The notes: generated from the letters alone by a model not told the origin. A stretch of 64,000 nucleotides of DNA from an uncultured Eubacteriales bacterium (GCA_902799045.1 CADBZH010000010.1:1-64000), one strand, 5' to 3'. Positions 23,783-32,371 are shown, numbered from the stretch's first letter. Translations and numbers: made by a program.

Positions 23783-26215
23783 ATGATAACGATGATTCTG
23801 AAGATGTCCGGGGTCACGCTTTTATATGTGCTGCTGACGATGCTGATCTGGAAGCAGGGCCAGGGACGGAAGATGACGCCGCTGCGGAAGCTGGTCATCG
23901 GATTGATCTATGGCCTGTGCGCGGTGCTGTCCACCCACTTCGGCGTGGATTACAGCCACATGATGCTGAACGTGCGCGACATGGGGCCTCTGTCGGCGGG
24001 CCTGTTCTTCGACCCGATCTCCGGCATCATCGCCGGCCTGGTGGGCGGCATCGAGCGCTACATCGCCGGCACCTACTGGGGCGTGGGCAGCTACACGCGA
24101 ATCGCCTGCAGCGTGTCCACTTGCCTGGCGGGCTTCCTGGCCGCGGCCATGCACATCTACATATTCAAGCGCAAAAAGCCCTCCGCGATCTACGCGTTCT
24201 TCATGGGCGCGGTGGTGGAGGTCTTCCACATGTACGTGGTGTTCATCACCCACCGGAACGACATGAGCATGGCGTTTTACGTGGTTCGCACCTGCGCCCC
24301 GGCGATGATCGTGTTCACGGGCGTGGGCATGGCGGGCTCCTCGGTGGCGCTGCGCGTCTACGCGGGCGAATGGAAGAATCCCTTCCGCAAGATGCGCGAG
24401 GACGAGATCCCGGTCTCCCAGCGCTTTCAGGCCTGGCTGTTCGCGATGACGTCCGCCATATTGGTGCTGAACCTGCTGATGTCCTTCGGCGTGCAGACCC
24501 AGAGCGCCGTGCAGAACGCCAGCGGCACGCTGGCGGCGGTGTCTGAGGATATTCGGCGGACCTATGACCAGCTGCGCGAGACCGAGCAGAACACCCATGC
24601 CCTGGCGGAGACGACGGCGCTGATGGAGGCGAAGGCCATCGCCGAGGAAGTGAATCACTCCGGCGGCATCCGGTCGGTCGACGAGGCGTTCCTGGAGCGC
24701 ATGCGCGAAATCTACTCCCTGCTGGGCGTGACAGCCGTGGACGAGACTGGCGCGGCCCTCGTCAACACCGGGGATTCGCCCGTATACGCCGGGCTGCTCT
24801 CGGAGGTGCTGGAAGGGACTGCCGAGGCGAAGGCCGCGGCCCCGTCCGACTCCCGGGTGGTGGCCGGCGCGAGCTGCGAAGGCGGCATGATCCAGGTGGT
24901 GGTCAACAAGAACGCCATCGACGCGGCGCTGAACCTGTCCGGCCTGAACGAGACGCTGTCCTTCTTCCACGTGGGCAACGAGGGCACGTTTGATCTCTTC
25001 CGCGACAGCGGCATCATCTTCGCGGGCGCCCACAAGGGCACCTCCCTCTCCAAGAACGACATGGCCACCGTGAAGGCCCAGCCGGAGGAGACCAGCTTCC
25101 GGGCCAAGGTGCTGGGGGTGGATTCCTTGTGCCGCACGGAGCGGCTGGAGGGCGGCGTGACGCTGCTGACCCAGCTGCCCATGAAGGAAGTCTACGCCGA
25201 CCGGGACATCCAGACCTACGAATCGGCCTTCGCGGCGATCATACTGTTCGCGGTGATCTACGTGCTGATTTCGATGCTGGTGCAGGCCATCGTCGTCAAC
25301 AACCTGCTGCTCGTCAACCAGTCGCTGGACCGCATCACCGCCGGCAACCTGAACGAGGTGGTGGACGTGCGCAAATCCTCGGAATTCGCCTCGCTGTCCG
25401 ACGACATCAACCATACCGTCACCGCGCTGAAGGGCTACATCGCGGCGGCAGAAAAGCGCATCGAGCAGGAGCTGGAGTTTGCCTTCAGGATCCAGGATTC
25501 CGCGCTGCCGAAGAACTTCACCTTCCCGAGGGACGACTTTGAGCTCTATGCCACGATGGACCCGGCGAAGGAGGTCGGCGGCGATTTCTACGACTTCTTC
25601 TTCGTGGGGCAGAACCGGCTGGCCTTGGTGATCGCGGACGTGTCTGGCAAGGGCATTCCGGCGGCGCTGTTCATGATGCGGGCCAAGACGGCGATCCGCG
25701 GCCTGGCCGAATCCGGGCAGACGCCCTCGCAGATTCTCTACCGCGCGAACAACACGCTGTGCGACGGCAACGAGGCGGAGATGTTCGTCACCGTCTGGCT
25801 GGGCATCATCGACCTGGCCACCGGGAAGATGACGTGCGCCAACGCGGGCCACGAGTATCCGACGCTGATGCGCGCCGGCGGCGAGTACGAGGCGCTGAAG
25901 GACCGGCACGGCCCGGCCCTGGCGGCCATGGAGGACATGCCCTTCCGGGAGTACGAGCTGCAGCTGAACCCGGGCGACAAGCTGTTTGTGTACACGGACG
26001 GCATCCCGGAGGCGATCGACGAGAACGTGGAGCAGTATGGCATGGACCGGCTGCTCGAGGCCCTGAATACCGTGAAGGACGAGACCATGCAAGACACCCT
26101 GCCCGCCGTGCGCAGGCACATCCAGAACTTCGTGGGCGAGGCCGACCAGTTCGACGACATCACCATGCTGGGCCTGCACTACAAGGGCGGAAACGGCGCG
26201 CAGGAGCACGAATGA
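23783..26215 (+). CDS. RsbU/SpoIIE-type PP2C phosphatase with LytS-like membrane sensor
   Basis: 810 residues. The N-terminus (about 5-200) is a multi-helix membrane domain of the 5TM-5TMR_LYT kind, with GLFFDPISGIIAGLVGGIERY typical of LytS/sensor proteins. Another helix near 215-232 leads to an extracytoplasmic segment (about 235-480), a helix near 487-508, a HAMP-like linker (LDRITAGNLNEVVDV) and a C-terminal SpoIIE/RsbU phosphatase (about 570-805) with KEVGGDFYDFF, ADVSGKGIPAALFM, CANAGHEYP and YTDGIPEA. RsbU-type enzymes dephosphorylate anti-anti-sigma proteins, releasing a stress sigma factor; the partner is not in the window. It is 28-34 bases ahead of the PPK2 gene and likely co-transcribed. 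Confidence 0.9.
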   Translation: MITMILKMSGVTLLYVLLTMLIWKQGQGRKMTPLRKLVIGLIYGLCAVLSTHFGVDYSHMMLNVRDMGPLSAGLFFDPISGIIAGLVGGIERYIAGTYWGVGSYTRIACSVSTCLAGFLAAAMHIYIFKRKKPSAIYAFFMGAVVEVFHMYVVFITHRNDMSMAFYVVRTCAPAMIVFTGVGMAGSSVALRVYAGEWKNPFRKMREDEIPVSQRFQAWLFAMTSAILVLNLLMSFGVQTQSAVQNASGTLAAVSEDIRRTYDQLRETEQNTHALAETTALMEAKAIAEEVNHSGGIRSVDEAFLERMREIYSLLGVTAVDETGAALVNTGDSPVYAGLLSEVLEGTAEAKAAAPSDSRVVAGASCEGGMIQVVVNKNAIDAALNLSGLNETLSFFHVGNEGTFDLFRDSGIIFAGAHKGTSLSKNDMATVKAQPEETSFRAKVLGVDSLCRTERLEGGVTLLTQLPMKEVYADRDIQTYESAFAAIILFAVIYVLISMLVQAIVVNNLLLVNQSLDRITAGNLNEVVDVRKSSEFASLSDDINHTVTALKGYIAAAEKRIEQELEFAFRIQDSALPKNFTFPRDDFELYATMDPAKEVGGDFYDFFFVGQNRLALVIADVSGKGIPAALFMMRAKTAIRGLAESGQTPSQILYRANNTLCDGNEAEMFVTVWLGIIDLATGKMTCANAGHEYPTLMRAGGEYEALKDRHGPALAAMEDMPFREYELQLNPGDKLFVYTDGIPEAIDENVEQYGMDRLLEALNTVKDETMQDTLPAVRRHIQNFVGEADQFDDITMLGLHYKGGNGAQEHE

Positions 26216-26243
26216 CGCCGGGGAATATCGCAAGGGAGGCGAA

Positions 26244-27740
26244 GTGAGTATGCTGAAGGGCTATGAGTGGAAGGACAAGGACGACAAGGACGCCGTCCGC
26301 GCGCAGATCAAGGAATTCCGGAACACGCTTCTGGGTCAGCAGCAGCAGCTCCGGGACGCGAAGCTGCCGGTGATCGTGCTGATCGAGGGCTGGGCCGCGG
26401 CGGGCAAGGGCAGCCTGATCAAGGAGCTGATCAGCGAGATCGACCCGCGCTTTTACAGCGTCGTCTCCCCGATGATCACGCCGGAGGCCGGGGAGCGCTA
26501 TCCCTTCCTGTACCAGTACGTGAAGGCGATCCCCCAGAACGGCAAGATCACCTTCCTGGACTCGGGCTGGATGGAGGGCCTGGTGCAGAAGTTCCTGCGG
26601 CACGAGATCACCAAGGACGAATACCGCCGCCGCATCCGCCAGGTGAACGAATTCGAACGCCAGCTGCGCGACGGCGGCTACCTGGTGCTGAAGCTGTTTT
26701 TGCACATCGACCGGGACGAGCAGTTCGAGCGGCTGAGGAAGCTGTCCGAATCCCATGACACGGAGTGGCGCGTCACGGGCGACGACCTGTGGCAGCACCG
26801 GGAGTACAAGCGCTTCCTGGAGGCCTACGACGGCTTCATGGACAAGACCGACGCCGTGCTGCCCTGGCACATCCTGGACGGCAGCCGCCGCAAGAGCGCC
26901 GTGCGCGACGCCATGAAGCTGCTGGTGGAGACCATCGACCGCGGCCTCAGCGAGGGCCGGTATGTGGGCGAGCCCTTCGAGGAGGAATTCCCACTGGTTC
27001 CGATGCCGCGGCTTTCGGAGGTGGACCTGTCGCCCACGATCGACGACAAGGCATACAAGAAGGAGTTGAAAAAGCTCCAGGAGCGCCTGAGCGCGCTGCA
27101 CAACGTGATCTACCGGAAGAAGATCCCCGTGATCCTCTGCTACGAGGGCTGGGACGCCGCCGGCAAGGGCGGCAACATCCGCCGGGTGGCCTATCCGCTG
27201 GATCCCCGGGGCTTCGACGTGCATCCCATCGCCTCGCCGCTGCCGCACGAGCTGAACCGGCAATACCTGTGGCGCTTCTGGACGCGCCTGCCCCGCACCG
27301 GCCACATCTGCATCTTCGACCGCACCTGGTACGGCCGCGTGATGGTGGAGCGCCTGGAGGGCTTCTGCGGCGAAAAGGACTGGAAGCGCGCCTACAACGA
27401 GATCAACGAGTTTGAGCGCACGCTGACCGATTGGGGCGCGGTGGTGCTGAAGTTCTGGATCCACATTGACCAGGAGACCCAGCTGGCCCGCTTCACCGAC
27501 CGCCAGAACACCCCGGAGAAGCAGTGGAAGATCACCGACGAGGACTGGCGCAACCGCGAGAAGTGGCCCCAGTATGAGGAGGCCATCGACGAGATGCTGC
27601 AAAAGACCAGCACGGAGAACGCCCCCTGGCACATCATCGAATCCAACGACAAGAAATACGCCCGCATCAAGACGCTGAAGATCATCGTGAAGGCCCTGGA
27701 AAAGGCCTGCGACGACCACTTCCGCCGGATGATGGACTAG
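26244..27740 (+). CDS. Two-domain PPK2 protein, polyphosphate:AMP phosphotransferase type
   Basis: 498 residues made of two PPK2 domains in tandem. Walker A motifs are EGWAAAGKGSL (about 50) and EGWDAAGKGGN (about 305); the second domain keeps the FDRTWYGRVMVERLEGF lid/catalytic stretch, whereas the first has FLDSGWMEGLVQKF. Two-domain members are class II enzymes that make ADP from AMP using polyphosphate, and usually only the second domain is active, which fits the motifs here. GTG 26244 lies 4 bases after GGGAGG; ATG 26250, 10 bases after it, is equally possible. It follows the RsbU-type gene closely, suggesting a stress-related unit. Confidence 0.9.
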   Translation: MSMLKGYEWKDKDDKDAVRAQIKEFRNTLLGQQQQLRDAKLPVIVLIEGWAAAGKGSLIKELISEIDPRFYSVVSPMITPEAGERYPFLYQYVKAIPQNGKITFLDSGWMEGLVQKFLRHEITKDEYRRRIRQVNEFERQLRDGGYLVLKLFLHIDRDEQFERLRKLSESHDTEWRVTGDDLWQHREYKRFLEAYDGFMDKTDAVLPWHILDGSRRKSAVRDAMKLLVETIDRGLSEGRYVGEPFEEEFPLVPMPRLSEVDLSPTIDDKAYKKELKKLQERLSALHNVIYRKKIPVILCYEGWDAAGKGGNIRRVAYPLDPRGFDVHPIASPLPHELNRQYLWRFWTRLPRTGHICIFDRTWYGRVMVERLEGFCGEKDWKRAYNEINEFERTLTDWGAVVLKFWIHIDQETQLARFTDRQNTPEKQWKITDEDWRNREKWPQYEEAIDEMLQKTSTENAPWHIIESNDKKYARIKTLKIIVKALEKACDDHFRRMMD

Positions 27741-27848
27741 GTAGCCGCTGATTTATTCCCGCACCGATTCTGCGGCGCCTTTTCCGGCATCTGTCTCTTG
27801 CAAATTTCTCGATTTACCTCCAGTAAACCTTCGAATCATCGTCTACCT

Positions 27849-27930
27849 AGAGTGTGTTTCTAAAATCCCCGAAGCGCAATTTCGGCGTCTCAGGCTGCAT
27901 TTCTGTGTTGCTTTTTCTTGACTTGGCCAC
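27849..27930. repeat. One-ended copy of the AGAGTGTGTTTCTAAAATCCC element
   Basis: Begins AGAGTGTGTTTCTAAAATCCC, then CGAAGCGCAATTTCGGCGT and CTGCATTTCTGTGTTGC, matching the copy at 34405 over about 80 bases. No right-hand inverted repeat is found. Confidence 0.7.
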
Positions 27931-27974
27931 TGATGATTCGGCGGCCTGGAACGCAGCCTTCTGACACTGCGAAC

Positions 27975-28044
27975 AGATCCTTCGCTCTGCTCAGGATGAC
28001 AGCGGCTCGAAACCCTGTCATCCTGAGCGAAGCGAAGGATCTGT
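27975..28044. repeat. Dispersed TCATCCTGAGCG palindrome, best-preserved copy
   Basis: ACAGATCCTTCGCTCTGCTC (27975-27994) runs into AGGATGACAG; the opposite arm CTGTCATCCTGAGCGAAGCG followed by AAGGATCTGT ends at 28044. Arms of about 29 bases pair almost perfectly around a loop of about 12 bases. Confidence 0.8.
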
Positions 28045-28049
28045 GCATA

Positions 28050-28183
28050 ATACTAAACTCAATCTAAATTGCAACCATCTGCGGGCGTCTTTTCCGCCCT
28101 GCCGTCGCCTCGCTGCGGTCAACGATGCGCTGCATCGCCTCCCTCAGCTCCGCATATGTTCACTTTTAGATTGAGTTTAGTAT
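28050..28183. mobile_element. 134 bp element with 19-base terminal inverted repeats (MITE-like)
   Basis: ATACTAAACTCAATCTAAA (28050-28068) and TTTAGATTGAGTTTAGTAT (28165-28183) are perfect reverse complements. The 96-base interior has no frame of note. AT-rich ends in a GC-rich genome and exact symmetry mark it as a non-autonomous transposable element or a long hairpin; no related transposase is in the window. Confidence 0.75.
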
Positions 28184-28241
28184 AACGGCGCTCGTTCGCG
28201 CTCTGTTTCTCTGTGAAGAGTCAAAACCCGCCCTTTCGCCC

Positions 28242-28898
28242 TCACGCGCCCTTTCCGTACAGGAACGGACGCGCCACTTTTTGGTTGAAGAAATCGATCA
28301 GTGGCCCCATGAAGAAGGCGGTGATGATCGTGCCGACGCCCACCTCGCCGGTGATTTGCAGGAAGCTGAAGCCGGCCAGGCGGCACAGGAGCGCGCCGAG
28401 CAGCACGCAGGCGAGGTCGCAGATCACGCGGCAGACCGGGAAGCGGAGCCGGCGCTGCCTCTCCGACCAGATCAGTGCCACCGCGTCATAGGTGGAGACG
28501 CCCAGGTCCGCCGTGAAATAGAAGGCGGAGGCCAGGCACATGATCACGATGGCGACGGCCAGCAGCCCGAGGCGAACGGCCAGCGCGGGGGAGGGCAGCA
28601 GATTTGCCGCCACGCGCTGGGAGAATTCGGCGATGTAGCCCAGCAGGAACAGGTTGATCAGCGTGGCCAGGCCGATCTTGCGCCGGTCGAGGGCCAGCGC
28701 GAAGGTCAGCAGCGCCAGGTTCACGATCACATAGAGCGTGCCGAAGCGGATCGGGATCACGGCGTCCAGACCGCTCATCAGCGATTGAAACGGGTCCACG
28801 CCCAGCGCGGCGTGCTTGAACATGCCCACGCTGATGCCGCAGATGATGACGCCCAGCGCGCTCATCAGCACACGCTTGCCCAGTTGATCCTTCCTCAT
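28242..28898 (-). CDS. YczE/YyaS-like integral membrane protein
   Basis: 218 residues with about five or six membrane helices. The pattern GVIICGISVGMFKHAALGVDPFQSL and later FTADLGVSTYDAVALI, GEVGVGTIITAFFMGPLIDFF is typical of the YczE/YyaS/YitT-related family of Firmicutes, whose transport function is not established. ATG 28898 has GGAGG upstream. It is transcribed alone toward the repeat-filled region. Confidence 0.8.
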   Translation of the reverse strand: MRKDQLGKRVLMSALGVIICGISVGMFKHAALGVDPFQSLMSGLDAVIPIRFGTLYVIVNLALLTFALALDRRKIGLATLINLFLLGYIAEFSQRVAANLLPSPALAVRLGLLAVAIVIMCLASAFYFTADLGVSTYDAVALIWSERQRRLRFPVCRVICDLACVLLGALLCRLAGFSFLQITGEVGVGTIITAFFMGPLIDFFNQKVARPFLYGKGA

Positions 28899-28954
28899 GG
28901 CTGTGCCTCCGTATTGCTTGGTCCACCTATTTTAGCACAGCCCAGTGTCAGGAA

Positions 28955-29125
28955 TCAATAGAGATTGTGAAAAACCCAGGCGGCTTCCGGACGGTCGCAG
29001 TCGGGACACAGGCCGGAATACTCGTTGGCACAGTCGTCGCACAGCGGCGCGCCGCAGTCGCTGCAGGCGCGGAAGCTGCGCAGGTCCCCGACGCGGTGGC
29101 AGTTTCGGCATTCGGTGGTGGGCAT
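28955..29125 (-). CDS. Small Cys-rich zinc-binding protein
   Basis: 56 residues from ATG 29125, placed by AAGGAGGTC. Eight cysteines occur as four pairs (CRNC, CSDC, CDDC, CPDC) with a His, consistent with two interleaved zinc sites. No membrane segment or known domain name. Upstream in its direction are the multi-hairpin repeat and the EF2568-type aminotransferase. It could be a protein-interaction or RNA-binding zinc finger. Confidence 0.7.
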   Translation of the reverse strand: MPTTECRNCHRVGDLRSFRACSDCGAPLCDDCANEYSGLCPDCDRPEAAWVFHNLY

Positions 29126-29210
29126 GGAATCGACCTCCTTTGTCATGAGTGTGCGCCGGGGGAGGCTGGATTATGCAAATCATCACGGGATGACTGGGAT
29201 TTCGATGCGC

Positions 29211-29331
29211 TGTCATCCTGAGCGGAAGGTTGGAAACCCGGAGGGTTTCCAAGTCCGGCCCATGGGCTGGACCGCGGATTTTCAATCCAGGGGATTGAAA
29301 ACCGCGCCGTGCGAAGAATCTGTACGAAACG
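29211..29331. repeat. TCATCCTGAGCG palindrome split by three consecutive hairpins
   Basis: TGTCATCCTGAGCG at the left and GAAGAATCTGTAC at the right are the two ends of the dispersed palindrome seen elsewhere. Between them are three back-to-back inverted repeats: TTGGAAACCC/GGGTTTCCAA (29230-29252), GTCCGGCCCA/TGGGCTGGAC (29253-29272) and GCGGATTTTCAATCC/GGATTGAAAACCGC (29274-29305). Confidence 0.75.
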
Positions 29332-29383
29332 TCAGGAGGACGCCTTCCGCAAATCCATCCGCTTTCCGCGATGCGCCGATGAT

Positions 29384-30517
29384 TCACTTCAGGCTTCGCA
29401 CGGCGGCGAGGAAGCGCTCCACCTCCTCGAAGGTGTTGGCGTGGCCGAGGCTGGCGCGCACCACGCCCCGGCGCAGCGTGCCCAGGAAGCGATGAGCCTC
29501 CGGCGCGCAGTGCAGCCCGCCGCGCACGGCAAAGCCCCGCTGGGCCAGGGCGTCGGCGGCCTGGGCGGAGGAGAGGTCGAAGGCGTTGAAGCTGACGAGG
29601 CTGGCGCGACCGGCCTCCCTCGCGGGGCTGTAGACCTCGACGCCCTCGATGGCGGAAAGCCCCTCGAACAGCGCCTGGCACAGCTCGCGCTCCCGCATCA
29701 TGATCTGGCTCAGGTTTTTTTGGGCGTGGTCGCAGCCCGCGCCGAGGCCCGCGATGCCCGGCAGGTTCACCGTGCCGGACTCGTAGCGCTCCGGCAGCTC
29801 CGCCGGCTGCAGCAGGCTGTCGGAGGAGGAGCCGGTGCCGCCCTCGCGCTGGGTGAACAGCCCGATGCCTTCGCCGATGTACAGCCCGCCGGTGCCCTGC
29901 GGCCCCAGCAGCGATTTGTGGCCGGGGAAGGCATAGAGGTCGCAGCCCAGGGCCCGCACGTCCACCGGCAAGCCGCCGAGGGCCTGTGCCCCGTCGATCA
30001 AATAGCGGATGCCCAGCTCCCGCGCCAGCTGGCCGATTGCGGCAACGGGCTGGATCGCGCCGGTGACGTTCGAGGCGTGGGTGCAGACGATCAGCGCGGT
30101 CTTCACGGTGAGGGCGGCGCGGATGTCCTCCGGGTCGACAAAGCCGTCCGTCCGGGGCCTCACCAGCGTGAAGGCGATGCGCCCCCGGGCCGCCAGCGTT
30201 CCCAGCACCCGCAGCACCGAGTTGTGCTCCAGCGCCGTGGCGACGACGTGGTCGCCCGCGTGCAGGCTGCCCTTGACGGCCAGGTTCAGCGCGTCGGTGC
30301 AGTTGAAGCAGTGGATCACGCGCATGGGGTCCGGCGCGTTCAACAGCCGCGCCAGCTTCTCCCGCGTCTCGAGCACCGTCCGCGCCGCGGCCAGGGCGGC
30401 GGGGTGGCCGGAGCGCCCGGGATTGGCGTTGAATTCCGTCATGGCCCGCGCCACCGCGTCCAGCACGGCCTTCGGCTTCGGATGGCTGGTGGCGGCGTTG
30501 TCAAAATAGATCGACAT
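29384..30517 (-). CDS. Cysteine desulfurase/selenocysteine lyase-like aminotransferase class V (EF2568 type)
   Basis: 377 residues starting MSIYFDNAATSHPKP after AGGAGG. PLP enzyme of fold type I: the cofactor Lys is in FPGHKSLLGPQGTGG, and the C-terminal RGGLHCAPEAHRFLGT motif with its Cys is typical of the EF2568 family (TIGR01977). These proteins are often encoded with selenium-handling genes. Here the next gene, divergently placed 107 bases away, codes for a DUF3343 protein, another family of that neighbourhood. It is distinct from the NifS-like desulfurase paired with thiI at 47577. Confidence 0.88.
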   Translation of the reverse strand: MSIYFDNAATSHPKPKAVLDAVARAMTEFNANPGRSGHPAALAAARTVLETREKLARLLNAPDPMRVIHCFNCTDALNLAVKGSLHAGDHVVATALEHNSVLRVLGTLAARGRIAFTLVRPRTDGFVDPEDIRAALTVKTALIVCTHASNVTGAIQPVAAIGQLARELGIRYLIDGAQALGGLPVDVRALGCDLYAFPGHKSLLGPQGTGGLYIGEGIGLFTQREGGTGSSSDSLLQPAELPERYESGTVNLPGIAGLGAGCDHAQKNLSQIMMRERELCQALFEGLSAIEGVEVYSPAREAGRASLVSFNAFDLSSAQAADALAQRGFAVRGGLHCAPEAHRFLGTLRRGVVRASLGHANTFEEVERFLAAVRSLK

Positions 30518-30624
30518 ATCGTAGCCTCCTTCACGCGGCGGCCCGACCCCGCGTAGTATAGAATACATGCGCCGCGGCGCTTTTATGAGCCGCGGCACGT
30601 GAATCGACGAGAGGAGGGGATGGC

Positions 30625-30888
30625 ATGCGGGACGTCTATGGCGTGGCGGCGTTTCGCTCGCGCCAGCAGGTGCTTCGCTTTGAGGCCGTGCTGAAGGCGC
30701 AGGGCGTGCCGGCGCGGGTGGTCACCACCCCGCGGGACATTTCCATGGGCTGCGGCCTGTCCGTGCGCTTTCCTATGGAATATTTGCAGGACGTGCGGCG
30801 GGCGCTGCACAGGCTGAACAGCGGCAACCTGATCGGCCTCTATCGGGCCGAGTACGACGGGATGCGATTGCGGGTGACGCCGGCGTAA
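30625..30888 (+). CDS. DUF3343 protein, putative selenium/sulfur carrier
   Basis: 87 residues. The pattern FRSRQQVLRFEAVLKAQG ... VVTTPRDISMGCGLSVRF identifies DUF3343, small proteins proposed to carry Se or S; the Cys in MGCGLS is the conserved reactive one. ATG 30625 has GAGGAGGGG upstream. It is divergent from the EF2568-type aminotransferase and overlaps the 3' end of the minus-strand gene at 30773, so that pair is convergent with shared DNA. Confidence 0.82.
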   Translation: MRDVYGVAAFRSRQQVLRFEAVLKAQGVPARVVTTPRDISMGCGLSVRFPMEYLQDVRRALHRLNSGNLIGLYRAEYDGMRLRVTPA

Positions 30889-31156
30889 GGTCGGCGTCGC
30901 CTTCGCCGGCGCGATCCGGCCGGGTCGCGCCGACGATCAGCCCTTCCCCCGCGAGGATTTCAACCGCCCTGCCATAATCCCGCCGCCGCACGAAGATCTG
31001 CCAGCGCCTGTCGGGGTGGGGCAGGCGGAAGGCGTTGACGAAATACATTTCGTCCGAGGGCATTTGGCAGCGGATGTTGTGATGCCTGAGGAGTTCAAGG
31101 ACCAGATAGGCCTGTTCCGTGCGGAACTCGCACGGGAGATTTTTCATTCCGAACAT
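30773..31156 (-). CDS. Small protein with DUF2007-like N-terminal part
   Basis: 127 residues. The first 80 (EFRTEQAYLVLELLRHHNIRC ... RRWQIFVRRRDYGRAVEIL) have the beta-alpha-beta layout of DUF2007/signal-transducing-like domains, which compare to PII-type folds. Residues after about 80 are Arg/Ala/Pro-rich low complexity and read antisense through the end of the DUF3343 gene, so the original stop may have been lost. ATG 31156 overlaps the end of the XRE regulator gene by 13 bases; ATG 31147 is an alternative. Coupled to the regulator. Confidence 0.6.
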   Translation of the reverse strand: MFGMKNLPCEFRTEQAYLVLELLRHHNIRCQMPSDEMYFVNAFRLPHPDRRWQIFVRRRDYGRAVEILAGEGLIVGATRPDRAGEGDADLTPASPAIASRRTRPDRGRSGCRCSACAAPAARPANIP

Positions 31157-32241
31157 GATTCCACCTCACCTTTCCATTCGTTCGTCAGTTCTCGGTAGAT
31201 CGCGGACAGCGCTTCGCTGCCGATTTCGTTCAGGGCGTTCTCCACGGCCTCCATGGCGGTGGCGCCGAGGCCATCATACATCACATCGTTGCGGTTCCAT
31301 TCGGTGCTGAACCGTATGTTCCGGCAGCTGTAGTCCGGCGCGGCGTCGAAGGCGCGAGCCAGGGCGAGGGCCTTGGCCAGGGAACCTCGGGCGGCGGCGT
31401 CGTCGCCCGCGGCCAGCTGGAAGTCGGCAAGCCAGGTGTGGAAGAAGGCGCAGAGCTTGTCGATGAAATCCGGCCGGTCGGATGCCTTGAGGGCGCGCAG
31501 GGACAGGATGCCCCATTGCAGCACCGCCACGCCGTTTCCCGCGTCCCGGCGCGCGCGGTAGACAGCCGCATATCCGATCACGGTGTAGAGGATGTTGTTG
31601 AAGGCATTTGCGATTCCGTGGGACAGGTATGGAACCGCCTCGTCCGTCCGGCCCATCTCCACGGCCAGCACCTCCCCGATCATCGCGCTGTAGAGGTGAC
31701 CGGCGTTATGCGCCTTGGCGAGCCCGATGGCCTTCTCCTTGTCGCCCAGCGCGAAATACACCTGGGAGATCGACCCGCAGAGGGTCTGCTCGCTGATGCC
31801 GGTGTCCTGGTTCTGGGGCAGCAGCTGGCGCGCCTTTTCGTAGAGCTCCAGCGCTCGCCGGAGCAGCGCCTTGTCGTGTGCCTCGAAGCCGATGCCGTGA
31901 TAGAGCATGGCCCCGGCGTAGGCGATTTGGAAGGCGTTGGGATACCGCTTGAGCGCCTTCTCCACCTCTATAAGGCCCTCGCGGCTCTTCTCGCTGTGGT
32001 ACTTCCAGATGCGCGCCTCGGTGGCCTGCAGCCGGTTGTCCTTCATCTCATAGCCCAGCAGCGCGTCCACCGAGCAATCGAAGAAATCCGCCATCTCCAC
32101 GATCAGCGGAAGCTCCGGCACGGACAGCCTCGCTTCCCACTTGTGCACCGCGCCGACGGTCACGCCCAGCACCTCCGCCAGCTGCTCCTGGGTCAGTTTG
32201 CGCGCCTTGCGATGCGCGCGGATGTTCTCCGCCAGTTTCAT
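31144..32241 (-). CDS. XRE-family regulator with tetratricopeptide-like C-terminal domain
   Basis: 365 residues. The N-terminal helix-turn-helix (LAENIRAHRKARKLTQEQLAEVLG, then VGAVHKWE) is classic Cro/cI type. After VDALLGYEMK the rest is a series of paired helices resembling tetratricopeptide repeats (for example ALELYEKARQLLP and LGDKEKAIGLAKAH), the architecture of peptide-responsive RRNPP regulators, though no peptide gene is evident. The small DUF2007-like gene overlaps its end. Its target is unknown. Confidence 0.85.
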   Translation of the reverse strand: MKLAENIRAHRKARKLTQEQLAEVLGVTVGAVHKWEARLSVPELPLIVEMADFFDCSVDALLGYEMKDNRLQATEARIWKYHSEKSREGLIEVEKALKRYPNAFQIAYAGAMLYHGIGFEAHDKALLRRALELYEKARQLLPQNQDTGISEQTLCGSISQVYFALGDKEKAIGLAKAHNAGHLYSAMIGEVLAVEMGRTDEAVPYLSHGIANAFNNILYTVIGYAAVYRARRDAGNGVAVLQWGILSLRALKASDRPDFIDKLCAFFHTWLADFQLAAGDDAAARGSLAKALALARAFDAAPDYSCRNIRFSTEWNRNDVMYDGLGATAMEAVENALNEIGSEALSAIYRELTNEWKGEVESCSE

Positions 32242-32371
32242 GTTCGCGCCTCCCTTGCCTTGGTTGAGACCATTGTAGCACGAAGACCGGCGGATTTGAA
32301 GACACCGGCAATACGGATAGAATATTGTTTTTTATACCCATGGTATAGATGCGCGATTTACCGTTTCATGC

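Larger units (their letters stand above)
27741..28241. other. 500-base intergenic region filled with repeat elements
   Basis: No gene is seen. From left to right: an unassigned 100-base stretch, a one-ended relative of the inverted-repeat element (27849-27930), a TCATCCTGAGCG palindrome (27975-28044) and a 134 bp inverted-repeat element (28050-28183). The flanking genes converge on it, so it is a neutral landing zone. Confidence 0.75.

Noticed and set aside
27741-28241. tRNA or small RNA gene in the 500-base gap
   Set aside because: No cloverleaf found; the inverted repeats are explained by dispersed elements.
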